Positions 28,164 through 35,502 of a stretch of DNA of 35,502 nt are shown piece after piece. The DNA is from Prolixibacteraceae bacterium (GTDB lineage: Bacteria > Bacteroidota > Bacteroidia > Bacteroidales > Prolixibacteraceae). Positions within the stretch are counted from its first letter, which is position 1; each line of letters begins with the position of its first letter. The DNA lies in the NCBI GenBank assembly GCA_028377305.1, contig JAONJW010000025.1:1-35502 (forward strand). The letters run 5' to 3'. The position numbers and the translations under genes were made by a program. A model generated the notes under the pieces. That model saw only the letters and a program-made list of their open reading frames with translations. It did no database searches and was not told where the DNA came from.

Positions 28164-29216
28164 TTATTTATTAGTAAGTTCTTTGAATAGTTCTTTTACT
28201 GAAATAAGTTTTTTTGCTTTGTATGCATAACTACCAGCAAAAGCATATCCATTCTTTAAGTTTCCTTTGTATGCATTGTATAGTGCAGAGATAATACAGT
28301 AAGGACTCTTCTCGACTTTACATGTTCGAATGCAGTGGAAAGGGCAACTCTTAGGAGACTTTAATCCGTCTTTAACCTTGTCAATAAAAGAGTTCTTTAT
28401 TGCTCTGCCAGGCATTCCTACAGGGCTTTGAATAATTTCAATATTTGCCTCATTAGCATTTAAATACTCTTGTTTGAATTTTTCATCAGCATCACATTCA
28501 TGAGTGGTTACAAATCTGCTCCCAAGTTGAACCCCATCTGCTCCAAGATCCATGAAACGTTGAATATCGTCTTGGGTGTGAATACCTCCAGCAGCAATCA
28601 CTGGGATAGCTTTATTGTATTTAGATCGAAGTGGTATGATTTCTTTTACCACATTGGGGATAATCTCTTCAAGAGAAAAATTATTATCTTCAATCTGGTT
28701 GGCTTTAAATCCTAGATGTCCTCCAGCTTTAGGTCCTTCTACAACAATCGCGTCAGGTACATAATTATAGTTTGTAATCCATTTTTGTGCAATGATTCTC
28801 GCTGCTTTTGCAGAAGATACAATCGGCACAAGTTTGGTTATACTGTCTGGTTTAAGATATTTAGGCAAGTCCAATGGTAGTCCGGCACCAGCAAAAATGA
28901 TATCTGCCTTTTCTGCTATGGTGGTTTTAACCATATCCTCAAAATTCGTAAGAGCAGCCATAATATTGACCCCAATAACCCCGAATGTCTTTTCTTTTGC
29001 AGTTCGAATCTCTTTCTTAAGCCCTTCGATACTAGCTTTTACATAATCCAGAGATTTTTCCTTGTGTATCAATCCCAATCCAGCAGCTGAAATTACTCCA
29101 ACTCCTCCTTCATTTGCTACAGCCGATGCTAGTCCAGATAATGATATCCCAACTCCCATTCCTCCTTGTATTATAGGCACAGGAATCTCAAGATTCCCAA
29201 TTTTTAATGACTTCAT
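28164..29216 (-). CDS. Nitronate monooxygenase / FabK-like flavin enzyme with Cys-rich tail
   Basis: A 350-residue FMN-binding TIM-barrel of the nitronate monooxygenase (2-nitropropane dioxygenase) family. It begins PIIQGGMGVGISLSGLASAVA, and has VNIMAAL, the catalytic-type His167 in PKAGGHLGF, and phosphate-binding AAGGI and GADGVQLGSRF (about 208-235). After the barrel lies a less common segment with Cys291, Cys295, Cys299 and Cys307 (CPFHCIRTC and PYC), which could hold an iron-sulfur cluster or zinc; this is inference. Reactions in the family include oxidation of nitronates and enoyl-ACP reduction (FabK), so the substrate is open. It is a single gene convergent with nspC. Confidence 0.85.
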   Translation of the reverse strand: MKSLKIGNLEIPVPIIQGGMGVGISLSGLASAVANEGGVGVISAAGLGLIHKEKSLDYVKASIEGLKKEIRTAKEKTFGVIGVNIMAALTNFEDMVKTTIAEKADIIFAGAGLPLDLPKYLKPDSITKLVPIVSSAKAARIIAQKWITNYNYVPDAIVVEGPKAGGHLGFKANQIEDNNFSLEEIIPNVVKEIIPLRSKYNKAIPVIAAGGIHTQDDIQRFMDLGADGVQLGSRFVTTHECDADEKFKQEYLNANEANIEIIQSPVGMPGRAIKNSFIDKVKDGLKSPKSCPFHCIRTCKVEKSPYCIISALYNAYKGNLKNGYAFAGSYAYKAKKLISVKELFKELTNK

Positions 29217-29256
29217 GATAAAATTATGTCGTTTTAAAATAGTGAATATACTATTG

Positions 29257-29264
29257 CAAAATTA
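29257..29264 (-). promoter_or_regulatory. Putative -7 box for the flavoenzyme gene
   Basis: On the minus strand the bases read TAATTTTG (TAnnTTTG), giving a leader of about 35 nt to the ATG at 29216. No -33 match was seen. Confidence 0.35.
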
Positions 29265-29713
29265 AGAAAAATGATATGGAATTGATGGTTTATCGTTGCA
29301 ATAATTGCAAAAACATGGGGGATTGATAGATAAATGACATTTGTCTTCGAAAATAGACCAAAAGAGTAAGCTGGTCTTATGTTTGAATATTAGATTATCA
29401 TGTTGGGATTAAAAGCGGGATAATTTATTGAATTCATTTATATTAAATAGTGGGTGTAGTGGGCAAATATGAGAAACTAAAAAGTGTGATAATTTTTGTG
29501 GTGTAAACGATTAAGTTTTTTTGAAGTCCTACAGGGTAGCAGAAAAGGTTTGCTTTCTAATGTAGCTTCATGATCACGTTAGGACTATTTCTCGTTAAAA
29601 ATTTGATCGACTATCAGTTTGTTCACAATATTTTAGTATCTGATAATTTTCTACTGCTTGGTTTTTATACTACTTTTATCTTACAAAATAATCTCCACGC
29701 TGAGATGGCCTTA

Positions 29714-29735
29714 TATCAGATCGTATGGTCTGATA
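29714..29735 (+). repeat. Hairpin in the mnmH leader region
   Basis: TATCAGATC (29714-29722) pairs with GGTCTGATA (29727-29735) through nine positions including one wobble, around a GTAT tetraloop, ending 52 nt before the mnmH start. The rest of the 571-bp gap 29217-29787 shows no convincing gene; a TATGTTTG promoter-like box lies at 29378-29385. Function of the hairpin is unknown. Confidence 0.5.
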
Positions 29736-29787
29736 AGACTGCTCGACATGAAGGTGCGTCTTATGTATTAAGAGAAATAGTATTTAC

Positions 29788-30837
29788 ATGGAATTAATAA
29801 GTGCAGAAGAGTTTTTAGAGAAGTCAGAAAGATATCCTATCATTGATGTCCGATCTCCTGGAGAGTATGACGAAGGGCATATCTCAAAAGCAATAAATAT
29901 AGCCCTGTTTGATAATGAACAACGTGCTATTGTCGGGACTATTTATAAAAAACAAAGTAAAGATGCTGCTGTTTTAAAAGGGCTCGAATATGTAGGGCCT
30001 AAAATGTCTGTTTGGGCAAAAGAAGCAAAGAAAAAAGCTGTTGACAATACTGTCCTTATACATTGTTGGAGAGGAGGAATGAGATCTCAATCAATGGCAT
30101 GGCTTTTTGAGAAAGTGGGACTTAAATGTTATGTTTTGATTGGAGGTTATAAAGCATACAGAAACCACCTTTTAGATCATATTGCCAACTTGCCTAAGTT
30201 AATTGTATTAGAAGGGCTTTCTGGAAGTGGAAAAACAGACATACTTCATCATTTAGAAGATAAAGGGAGTCAAATTATTGATCTTGAAGCATTGGCATCT
30301 CATCGTGGCTCTGCTTTTGGTGGAATTGGTCAGAAGAAGCAGCCTACTACACAGCAGTTCCAAAATGATCTATATCAAAGTGTACGACAACTTGATCCAT
30401 TGAAGCCTATATGGGTGGAAGGAGAAAGTAAATTTATTGGGAAAGTATTTCTTCCGGACCCCTTTTGGAATAGAATGAATCACTGCTCTTTGTTAGTTGT
30501 CGAATTGGCTCATGAGTATCGTGTTCAGCAGTTAGTCAAGGATTATAGCCGGTTAGACAATGAAGAAATGAAAGCTGCAATAAATAATCTGGTAAAAAGG
30601 CTGGGGCACGAAAGAAAAGATCAGATTTTATTTTGCTATGAAGGTGGACAATTTGGTGAGGTTGCCAACTTATTGTTAGAATACTACGATAAAGCATATG
30701 AATACAGTCGTGAGCATATGAAAGATAAAAAGCACGTATATTCAATGATGCTGCCTAGCACCTCATCGGACGATCATGCAAGAATATTAATTGAAGAGAT
30801 AGAAATAAAATACGATCAGATATATGGAGTGTGTTAA
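29788..30837 (+). CDS. mnmH: tRNA 2-selenouridine synthase
   Basis: A 349-residue two-domain enzyme (SelU/MnmH) that converts 2-thiouridine at the wobble position of certain tRNAs to 2-selenouridine, using selenophosphate. The N-terminal rhodanese domain carries the catalytic Cys93 in [10 protein letters not shown], with the preceding [15 protein letters not shown]. The C-terminal P-loop domain has GLSGSGKT at 143-150. Length matches the family. Its last codons overlap the selD start by 14 bp, so the two are coupled and the selenophosphate maker is co-expressed. No selA, selB or tRNA-Sec lies in the window. Confidence 0.95.
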   Translation: MELISAEEFLEKSERYPIIDVRSPGEYDEGHISKAINIALFDNEQRAIVGTIYKKQSKDAAVLKGLEYVGPKMSVWAKEAKKKAVDNTVLIHCWRGGMRSQSMAWLFEKVGLKCYVLIGGYKAYRNHLLDHIANLPKLIVLEGLSGSGKTDILHHLEDKGSQIIDLEALASHRGSAFGGIGQKKQPTTQQFQNDLYQSVRQLDPLKPIWVEGESKFIGKVFLPDPFWNRMNHCSLLVVELAHEYRVQQLVKDYSRLDNEEMKAAINNLVKRLGHERKDQILFCYEGGQFGEVANLLLEYYDKAYEYSREHMKDKKHVYSMMLPSTSSDDHARILIEEIEIKYDQIYGVC

Positions 30838-31858
30838 ATTAACTCAATATTCCCACGGAGCAGGGTGTGGATGTAAAATTGCTCCGAAAGTACTAAAAGA
30901 TATTTTAGATCAAGTGCCAACGTCGCATATAGATCCTAAATTATTAGTCGGTAATGGTACTTTAGATGATGCGGCTGTTTATGAAATAGATGATGAAAAT
31001 GTTATTATTTCAACAACAGATTTCTTTATGCCAATTGTAGATGACCCTGAGGATTTTGGAGCCATTGCATCGGTGAATGCAATAAGTGATATTTATGCGA
31101 TGGGAGGTAAGCCATTAATGGCATTGGCAATTCTTTGTTGGCCAACTAAACAGTTAGATACCTCTGTGGCTGCAAAAGTAATGAATGGTGCACGTAAAGC
31201 ATGTAAAGAGGCAGGTATTATAATTGCAGGAGGACATAGTATTGATGGTCCGGAGCCTATCTTTGGTTTGGCTGTAACAGGGATTGCTAAGAAGGAGATG
31301 ATCAAAAAAAATGCTTCTGGTGAAGTAGGATGTAATTTGTACCTGTCTAAACCTTTGGGAGTAGGGATCTTAAGTACAGCCCAAAAGAAAGGAGTACTTG
31401 ATGAGGTAGATCGCCTTAAGGCACGAAATTCGATGATTACATTAAATAAAATTGGAACTGAACTTGGAGCGTTAGATGGAGTGACTGCAATGACTGATGT
31501 TACGGGCTTTGGGTTGTTGGGGCATTTAAGCGAATTATGCGAAGGTTCCGGAATGAGTGCAGAGATCAGTATGTCAAAGGTTCCGTTGATAGAGGGTCTC
31601 CAAAAATATATTGACTTGAAAACATATCCTGGAGGAACACAGCGTAATTTTGATAGTTATGGAGACAAAATCTCTCCTCTGACAGAGGAGCAAAAGAGTG
31701 TTTTGTGTGATCCACAAACTAGTGGTGGATTACTTGTCGCCGTAAGACCAGAGGACGAGGGCTCGTTTTTTAATGTCGCAAGAAATTATGGTTGGGAACC
31801 TGTCTGTTTTGGTCACACTACTCCAATCTCAGACTATGTAGTGAAGGTAACTAAATAG
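30824..31858 (+). CDS. selD: Selenide, water dikinase (selenophosphate synthase)
   Basis: A 344-residue SelD that makes selenophosphate from selenide and ATP. The N-terminal Gly-rich lid GAGCGCK carries Cys15 and Lys18, corresponding to Cys17/Lys20 of E. coli SelD. Thus this is a Cys, not a selenocysteine, form. Further family elements are DDAAVYEI (metal-binding Asp), [28 protein letters not shown] and [12 protein letters not shown]. The ATG lies within the end of mnmH (14-bp overlap in another frame), which indicates translational coupling. Product supply to MnmH is the obvious job; other uses need genes outside the window. A terminator lies 75 bp downstream. Confidence 0.96.
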   Translation: MECVKLTQYSHGAGCGCKIAPKVLKDILDQVPTSHIDPKLLVGNGTLDDAAVYEIDDENVIISTTDFFMPIVDDPEDFGAIASVNAISDIYAMGGKPLMALAILCWPTKQLDTSVAAKVMNGARKACKEAGIIIAGGHSIDGPEPIFGLAVTGIAKKEMIKKNASGEVGCNLYLSKPLGVGILSTAQKKGVLDEVDRLKARNSMITLNKIGTELGALDGVTAMTDVTGFGLLGHLSELCEGSGMSAEISMSKVPLIEGLQKYIDLKTYPGGTQRNFDSYGDKISPLTEEQKSVLCDPQTSGGLLVAVRPEDEGSFFNVARNYGWEPVCFGHTTPISDYVVKVTK

Positions 31859-31932
31859 TGTTATAAAAATACCTCAAATTTCTTTTGTAAGAATAAAGTA
31901 TCTAATCTCAAGAGTTTCATTAATTATAGTCA

Positions 31933-31978
31933 AGGTATAATCTAATCTTTTAATTGGAGATAGGTTATACCTTTTTTT
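31933..31978 (+). terminator. Terminator of mnmH-selD
   Basis: A stem of about 15 bp (31933-31948 with 31958-31972; one bulge and one wobble) with a 9-nt loop is followed by seven T at 31972-31978. Confidence 0.8.
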
Positions 31979-32257
31979 CGACTCTTTTTCAAAAAACAAG
32001 TAAGTTGATCTTAGTAGCCATTGGAACATGACTATTGTTAATTTTGGATTAGACATTTTTCGATCAGTGAATGAATTAGATCTATTAAGACCATTAAATC
32101 GTCTCTCTATGTTAAGTTATTGTTATGAAGTAACACGTGCGATGTGCTAAAAGTGTTGCCTAGAATGTATTTAATTCTCACATGATAAATAGTGCTTGAT
32201 GATCGGCTTAATTGGTTGTGTTGCAGAGTGACAGTGTGATGGTGTGTGTGTTGTAAT

Positions 32258-32273
32258 ATGTTGTATAGAACAT
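32258..32273. promoter_or_regulatory. Dyad ATGTT-N6-AACAT, upstream copy
   Basis: ATGTTGTATAGAACAT is a perfect inverted repeat of five bases around a 6-nt spacer, about 70 bp upstream of the proV -33 box. The same half-sites and spacing recur at 32392-32407. It sits in a G/T-rich stretch. It is a candidate operator; the binding protein is unknown. Confidence 0.5.
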
Positions 32274-32326
32274 GTTTTGTGAGATATTTTAATCGTAATT
32301 AATGGTTGTGTCTGTAACATGCTGTT

Positions 32327-32356
32327 TTTGTGGTTGAAAACTTTGGTGTATATTTG
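32327..32356 (+). promoter_or_regulatory. Promoter of proVWX (Bacteroidota type)
   Basis: TTTG at 32327-32330 and TATATTTG at 32349-32356 are separated by 18 bp, close to the -33/-7 spacing of the Bacteroidota consensus. This is the best promoter match in the window. The transcript would begin near 32363, giving a leader of about 90 nt before proV. Confidence 0.65.
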
Positions 32357-32391
32357 TATTGAACCAATCATGAGGAGTTTGCTGTTGTTAC

Positions 32392-32407
32392 ATGTTGTGT
32401 CGAACAT
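32392..32407. promoter_or_regulatory. Dyad ATGTT-N6-AACAT, leader copy
   Basis: ATGTTGTGTCGAACAT has half-sites and spacer length identical to the copy at 32258-32273, with 17 of 21 bases matching over the wider repeat. It lies about 30 nt inside the predicted transcript, where a bound repressor could block elongation. Confidence 0.5.
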
Positions 32408-32454
32408 TTAAGGAGATTCTTCATGGTTTGAAATATTTAATTCAAAATTAAAAT

Positions 32455-33696
32455 ATGCCAGAATCTAATATTAAGATAGAAGTAAAAGATCTTAATCTAA
32501 TATTTGGAAAAAACAAAAAAGAAGCATTGTCGCTATTAGCAAATGGCGAAACCAAAAGTAAAATTTTACAAAAAACAGGTGCTACTGTAGGTGTAAACAA
32601 TGCTTCACTTGAAATCTACGAGGGAGAGATATTTGTCATTATGGGACTTTCTGGAAGTGGGAAATCATCACTTCTAAGATGTCTTAATTTGTTAAATAAT
32701 CCAACATCAGGTGATATAATCTTTCACGGTAGGTCCATAAGTAAGATGAATCAAAATGAGTTACGTGAAGTACGTAGAACAGGAATGAGTATGGTCTTTC
32801 AAAAATTTGGGCTTCTACCTCATCGAACCGTGGCAGATAATATAGCTTTTGGTCTTGAGTTACAAGGTGTAAATAAAGAAGAGCGATTAGATAAAGCCCA
32901 CAAGTCGATTGAAAATGTTGGATTACAGGGTTTTGAAAATAAACTTCCGTCTGAACTCTCCGGTGGAATGCAACAGAGGGTTGGTCTTGCAAGAGCTTTA
33001 GCTAATGATCCAGAGATACTTCTAATGGATGAGGCATTCTCTGCATTAGATCCCTTGATCAAAGCAGAGATGCAAAATGAACTATTGGATCTTCAAGAGA
33101 AGTTAAAGAAAACTATTGTGTTTATCACACACGATCTAGATGAAGCGATTAAGCTTGGAGATCGTATCGCAATTATGAAAGATGGAATAATCGAGCAAGT
33201 AGGGATAGCAGAAGAAATTCTTACCTCTCCAGCAACTCCATATGTGAAAGCATTTGTCGAAAAAGTAGATAGAAAAAGTGTTATTTCTGCAGAGACTCTC
33301 ATGTTTAAAAACATGGAAGTTGCTCATATTAAGAAAGATGGTCCTCAAAGTATAATGCGCAAGATGAGACAAAAAGGGCTTTCATCTCTTCCTGTTGTCA
33401 ATGAGAAACAAGAATTTATTGGGTTTATTAGATTACGCAATGTATTGAAGGTAACCAAGGATAGTAGTTTGAATTTGAGTGACTTCGTTGAAACCAATGT
33501 AGCAAGTGTTTATTCCCATTTTACTGTTGAGGAGATGTTGCCACTGATTGCAGATACCCATTTCTCTTTGGCTGTCGTAGCTGAGGATAGTGGGAAGTTG
33601 TTGGGGATTGTTACCCAAACATCATTGATAATAGAAGCTACAAAATATAATTCAGAAGAGATCGAATTACTTCAAGAAGAAGCACAAGAAATTTAA
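32455..33696 (+). CDS. proV: Glycine betaine/proline ABC transporter ATPase with CBS domains
   Basis: A 413-residue ATPase of the ProV/OpuAA type. An N-terminal extension with the ProV-like IFGKNKKEALSLL leads to the nucleotide-binding domain: Walker A GLSGSGKSS from 64, Q-loop VFQKFGLLPHR, signature LSGGMQQR (168-175), Walker B ILLMDEAFSALD (188-199) and switch His in FITHDLDEA. Residues about 275-395 form a tandem CBS pair (SLPVVNEKQEFIGFIRL, then LAVVAEDSGKLLGIVTQTSL). In OpuA, such CBS domains sense ionic strength or cyclic di-AMP and gate transport; this is family knowledge. It is the first gene of the proVWX operon and ends 5 bp before proW. Confidence 0.94.
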   Translation: MPESNIKIEVKDLNLIFGKNKKEALSLLANGETKSKILQKTGATVGVNNASLEIYEGEIFVIMGLSGSGKSSLLRCLNLLNNPTSGDIIFHGRSISKMNQNELREVRRTGMSMVFQKFGLLPHRTVADNIAFGLELQGVNKEERLDKAHKSIENVGLQGFENKLPSELSGGMQQRVGLARALANDPEILLMDEAFSALDPLIKAEMQNELLDLQEKLKKTIVFITHDLDEAIKLGDRIAIMKDGIIEQVGIAEEILTSPATPYVKAFVEKVDRKSVISAETLMFKNMEVAHIKKDGPQSIMRKMRQKGLSSLPVVNEKQEFIGFIRLRNVLKVTKDSSLNLSDFVETNVASVYSHFTVEEMLPLIADTHFSLAVVAEDSGKLLGIVTQTSLIIEATKYNSEEIELLQEEAQEI

Positions 33697-33701
33697 AATA
33701 T

Positions 33702-34535
33702 ATGGAGCAAAGAATATTTAATATTGGGTCTAGTGTTGAGAAGGCTGTAATGTGGCTAACAGAACACTTTGGTCCTGTGTTTGATGTCATTAAAGATAAT
33801 GGTAATGGATTGATCGAAGGATTTGAAAACCTACTATTATTTTTCCCTTTTTATGTCGTAATCGCACTTTTAATTGCTGTTGCATGGTATAAAGGTGGTA
33901 AGGGAGTAGCATTCATGACTGGGGCTGGACTATTGTTCATCTACGGAATGGGCTTTTGGACTGAAACAATGCAAACATTAGCATTGGTACTCATCTCTAC
34001 GATTGTTGCTTTAATTATCGCTGTCCCTCTGGGAATCTTGAGTGCTAAGTATAGAAATTTAGAGAGATGGATTAGGCCAATGTTGGATTTAATGCAAACC
34101 ATGCCAGCATTTGTCTATTTGATTCCAGCGGTATTGTTTTTTAGTATAGGAAAGCTCCCAGGAGCTTTTGCAACTATTATTTTTGCAATGCCACCAGCTG
34201 TAAGATTAACTTCTTTAGGAATAAAGGAGGTTTCTCCTGAAGTGGTTGAAGCAGCCAAATCCTTTGGTGCAACTCCGATGCAGGTCTTATTAAAGGTAGA
34301 ACTACCCCTTGCGAAGAACTCACTACTTGCAGGCGTGAATCAGACCATTATGATGTCTTTGTCAATGGTTGTGATTGCTGGTATGATTGCTGCAGGAGGT
34401 TTGGGTGAAAAAGTACTTGAAGGTATCAACAATCTTGACATCGGATTAGGATTTGAGAGTGGTTTGTCTGTAGTTATTCTTGCTATTATTTTAGACCGTA
34501 TTACACAATCTTTTGGTGCGACTAAAAAGAAATAA
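33702..34535 (+). CDS. proW: Glycine betaine/proline ABC transporter permease
   Basis: A 277-residue integral membrane permease. The N-terminal 45 residues are soluble; then come several transmembrane segments. The EAA loop that contacts the ATPase is EAAKSFGATPMQVLLKVELP, which matches the family. PLGILSAKYRNLERWIRPMLDLMQTMPAFVYLIPAVLFF-type helices are typical of ProW/OpuAB. It starts 5 bp after proV and ends 14 bp before proX, so all three form one operon. It forms the channel for betaine or related compatible solutes. Confidence 0.95.
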   Translation: MEQRIFNIGSSVEKAVMWLTEHFGPVFDVIKDNGNGLIEGFENLLLFFPFYVVIALLIAVAWYKGGKGVAFMTGAGLLFIYGMGFWTETMQTLALVLISTIVALIIAVPLGILSAKYRNLERWIRPMLDLMQTMPAFVYLIPAVLFFSIGKLPGAFATIIFAMPPAVRLTSLGIKEVSPEVVEAAKSFGATPMQVLLKVELPLAKNSLLAGVNQTIMMSLSMVVIAGMIAAGGLGEKVLEGINNLDIGLGFESGLSVVILAIILDRITQSFGATKKK

Positions 34536-34549
34536 AAAACAATTAATAT

Positions 34550-35410
34550 ATGAAAAATATCAAACAATTATCTATAATTTTAATTGCAGGATTGATCCTG
34601 TTTATTTCATGTACAGGTAATCAGAGCAAACAAGAGAAAAAGGAACTTGTGATTGGTTATGTTGATGGTTGGGCCGAAGGTGTTGCTATGACCTATATAA
34701 CCAAAGAGATCCTTCAAGAACAAGGCTACGATGTTAAAATGAAAAATGCCGCAGTTGATCTAATTTTTGCATCGATGTCATTAGGAGACATTGATGTATT
34801 TATGGACGTATGGATGCCTGTAACTCACAAAGAAAAAGTGGCGAAATTTAAAAATAAGATTGAATATATCAGTACAACTTATCAGGATGCAAAACTTGGT
34901 TTAGTTGTTCCTGCTTATGTGACGGTCAATAGTATTGAAGAATTAAACGCTAGTAGAGATAAGTTTGATGGGAAAATTATTGGTATTGAGAAAGGTGCTG
35001 GTATTACTGCTAAAACAGAGCAAGTGATTGTAGATTATGGTTTAAATTTTAAACAAATTAATTCCTCTTCAGTGGCAATGTTTACAGAAGTAAAAAAGTC
35101 AATCAGCAAGAAAGAATGGATTGTTTTTTGTGGATGGGCACCCCATTGGATGTTTGGACGATTTAAACTTAAATTTCTAGAGGACCCTAAGAAATATTAT
35201 GGAGCTAAAGAGCAGGTGATGACTTATGGGCGTAAAGGTTTTCAGAAAGATAATCCAGAACTAGCCAACTTTTTCAAAGCATTCAAATTGACTAATAAGC
35301 AGATTTCTGAGTTGATGAATGAGATGGAAGATGGTGAGAATAAAACTAAGGTTGCGAAGAATTGGGTTAAGAATAATCAAGATCTAATTAAAAGTTGGTT
35401 GAAAAAATAA
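34550..35410 (+). CDS. proX: Glycine betaine/proline-binding lipoprotein
   Basis: A 286-residue substrate-binding lipoprotein. The signal peptide ends in LFISC with the lipidated Cys21. The mature protein is of the OpuAC/ProX type, with the Trp-rich betaine-binding elements DGWAEG (near 39-44), DVFMDVWMPVTHKE and FCGWAPHWMFGRF. These Trp residues form the aromatic cage for quaternary ammonium groups, so glycine betaine or a related solute is the likely substrate. In a Gram-negative Bacteroidota cell the protein would be anchored in the periplasm. It is the last gene of proVWX and is followed by two hairpin terminators. Confidence 0.94.
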   Translation: MKNIKQLSIILIAGLILFISCTGNQSKQEKKELVIGYVDGWAEGVAMTYITKEILQEQGYDVKMKNAAVDLIFASMSLGDIDVFMDVWMPVTHKEKVAKFKNKIEYISTTYQDAKLGLVVPAYVTVNSIEELNASRDKFDGKIIGIEKGAGITAKTEQVIVDYGLNFKQINSSSVAMFTEVKKSISKKEWIVFCGWAPHWMFGRFKLKFLEDPKKYYGAKEQVMTYGRKGFQKDNPELANFFKAFKLTNKQISELMNEMEDGENKTKVAKNWVKNNQDLIKSWLKK

Positions 35411-35411
35411 G

Positions 35412-35437
35412 GGTCGTGAATGTCTCTTACGACCTTT
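35412..35437 (+). terminator. First hairpin after proX
   Basis: GGTCGT/ACGACC stem with an 11-nt loop and a short T-run (TTTATA). It starts 2 bp after the proX stop and is a weak terminator or part of a tandem pair. Confidence 0.5.
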
Positions 35438-35458
35438 ATATTATCCTATATTTTATTT

Positions 35459-35489
35459 AAAAGGTGAAACGGACGTTTCACCTTTTTTT
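35459..35489 (+). terminator. Strong terminator of proVWX
   Basis: A perfect 12-bp stem (35459-35470 with 35475-35486) with a GGAC tetraloop and T-rich 3' arm and tail. This is the main end of the proVWX transcript. Confidence 0.85.
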
Positions 35490-35502
35490 ATGTGTGCCAT
35501 GC

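Noticed and set aside
29570-29797. 75-codon open frame ending inside the start of mnmH
   Set aside because: No recognisable motif, overlaps the mnmH start in another frame and contains a hairpin that fits a leader better than a coding sequence.
32171-32407. G/T-rich stretch considered as a simple-sequence repeat array
   Set aside because: Repeats are too imperfect for a tandem array; the two dyads within it explain most of the regularity.
32820-33372. Several minus-strand frames inside proV
   Set aside because: Antisense shadows of a clear ABC ATPase reading frame.

Overview
This window is AT-rich bacterial chromosome from the phylum Bacteroidota, most likely a marine, Marinilabiliales/Prolixibacteraceae-like organism (the rank below phylum is inference). 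The support is: promoter -7 boxes of the Bacteroidota form TAnnTTTG, one with a well-spaced TTTG at -33; few Shine-Dalgarno sequences; a FeoA-FeoB fusion; a DUF6913-type gene beside ligA and dapA; a DbpA-like helicase with a DE(Y)D motif II; and a secreted PL8 glycosaminoglycan lyase. No rRNA, tRNA, CRISPR array, phage or intact mobile element was seen. The only mobile trace is a decayed ISAs1-type transposase tail.

Layout. 1-3.3 kb: a thiamine-binding-type protein (-) diverges from the ferrous iron importer FeoAB (+), which overlaps a 57-aa FeoB-associated Cys-rich membrane protein. 3.3-4.26 kb: about 0.94 kb without a recognisable gene. 4.26-9.68 kb: a seven-gene minus-strand operon (YbjN-like, PspA, DUF4178, Ser-rich exported protein, DUF350, membrane-anchored spermidine synthase, SpeD). 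It resembles the PspA/DUF350 envelope-stress loci of other phyla and carries its own polyamine genes. 9.8-11.2 kb: RlpA-SPOR and DUF456. 11.3-14.4 kb: chondroitinase ABC-type PL8 lyase. 14.7-16.5 kb: GreA/B-like protein plus DEAD-box helicase. 16.9-19.4 kb: aspartate-type aminotransferase, then a small membrane protein with an ElaA-like acetyltransferase. 19.5-23.7 kb: ligA, DUF6913 and dapA. 24-26.8 kb: alpha/beta hydrolase, SPOR membrane protein, transposase relic, SGNH hydrolase. 27-29.2 kb: carboxynorspermidine decarboxylase and a nitronate monooxygenase-type flavoenzyme. 29.8-31.9 kb: mnmH-selD, a selenium-to-tRNA module. 32.2-35.5 kb: proVWX, a glycine betaine/proline ABC importer with a good promoter and two identical dyads.

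Most interesting points. (1) The polyamine/PspA/DUF350 operon, with a second polyamine gene (nspC) of a different route elsewhere in the window. (2) An 852-aa LigA with about 180 extra residues that look like two degenerate copies of its helix-hairpin-helix domain. (3) A pair of ATGTT-N6-AACAT dyads flanking the proVWX promoter. (4) Small genes or ORFs not found by length-limited gene calling.

Genes were assigned by reading motifs and family resemblance; no database search was possible. Several apparent TTG starts were replaced by downstream ATGs, in two cases because the TTG lies inside a promoter -7 box.
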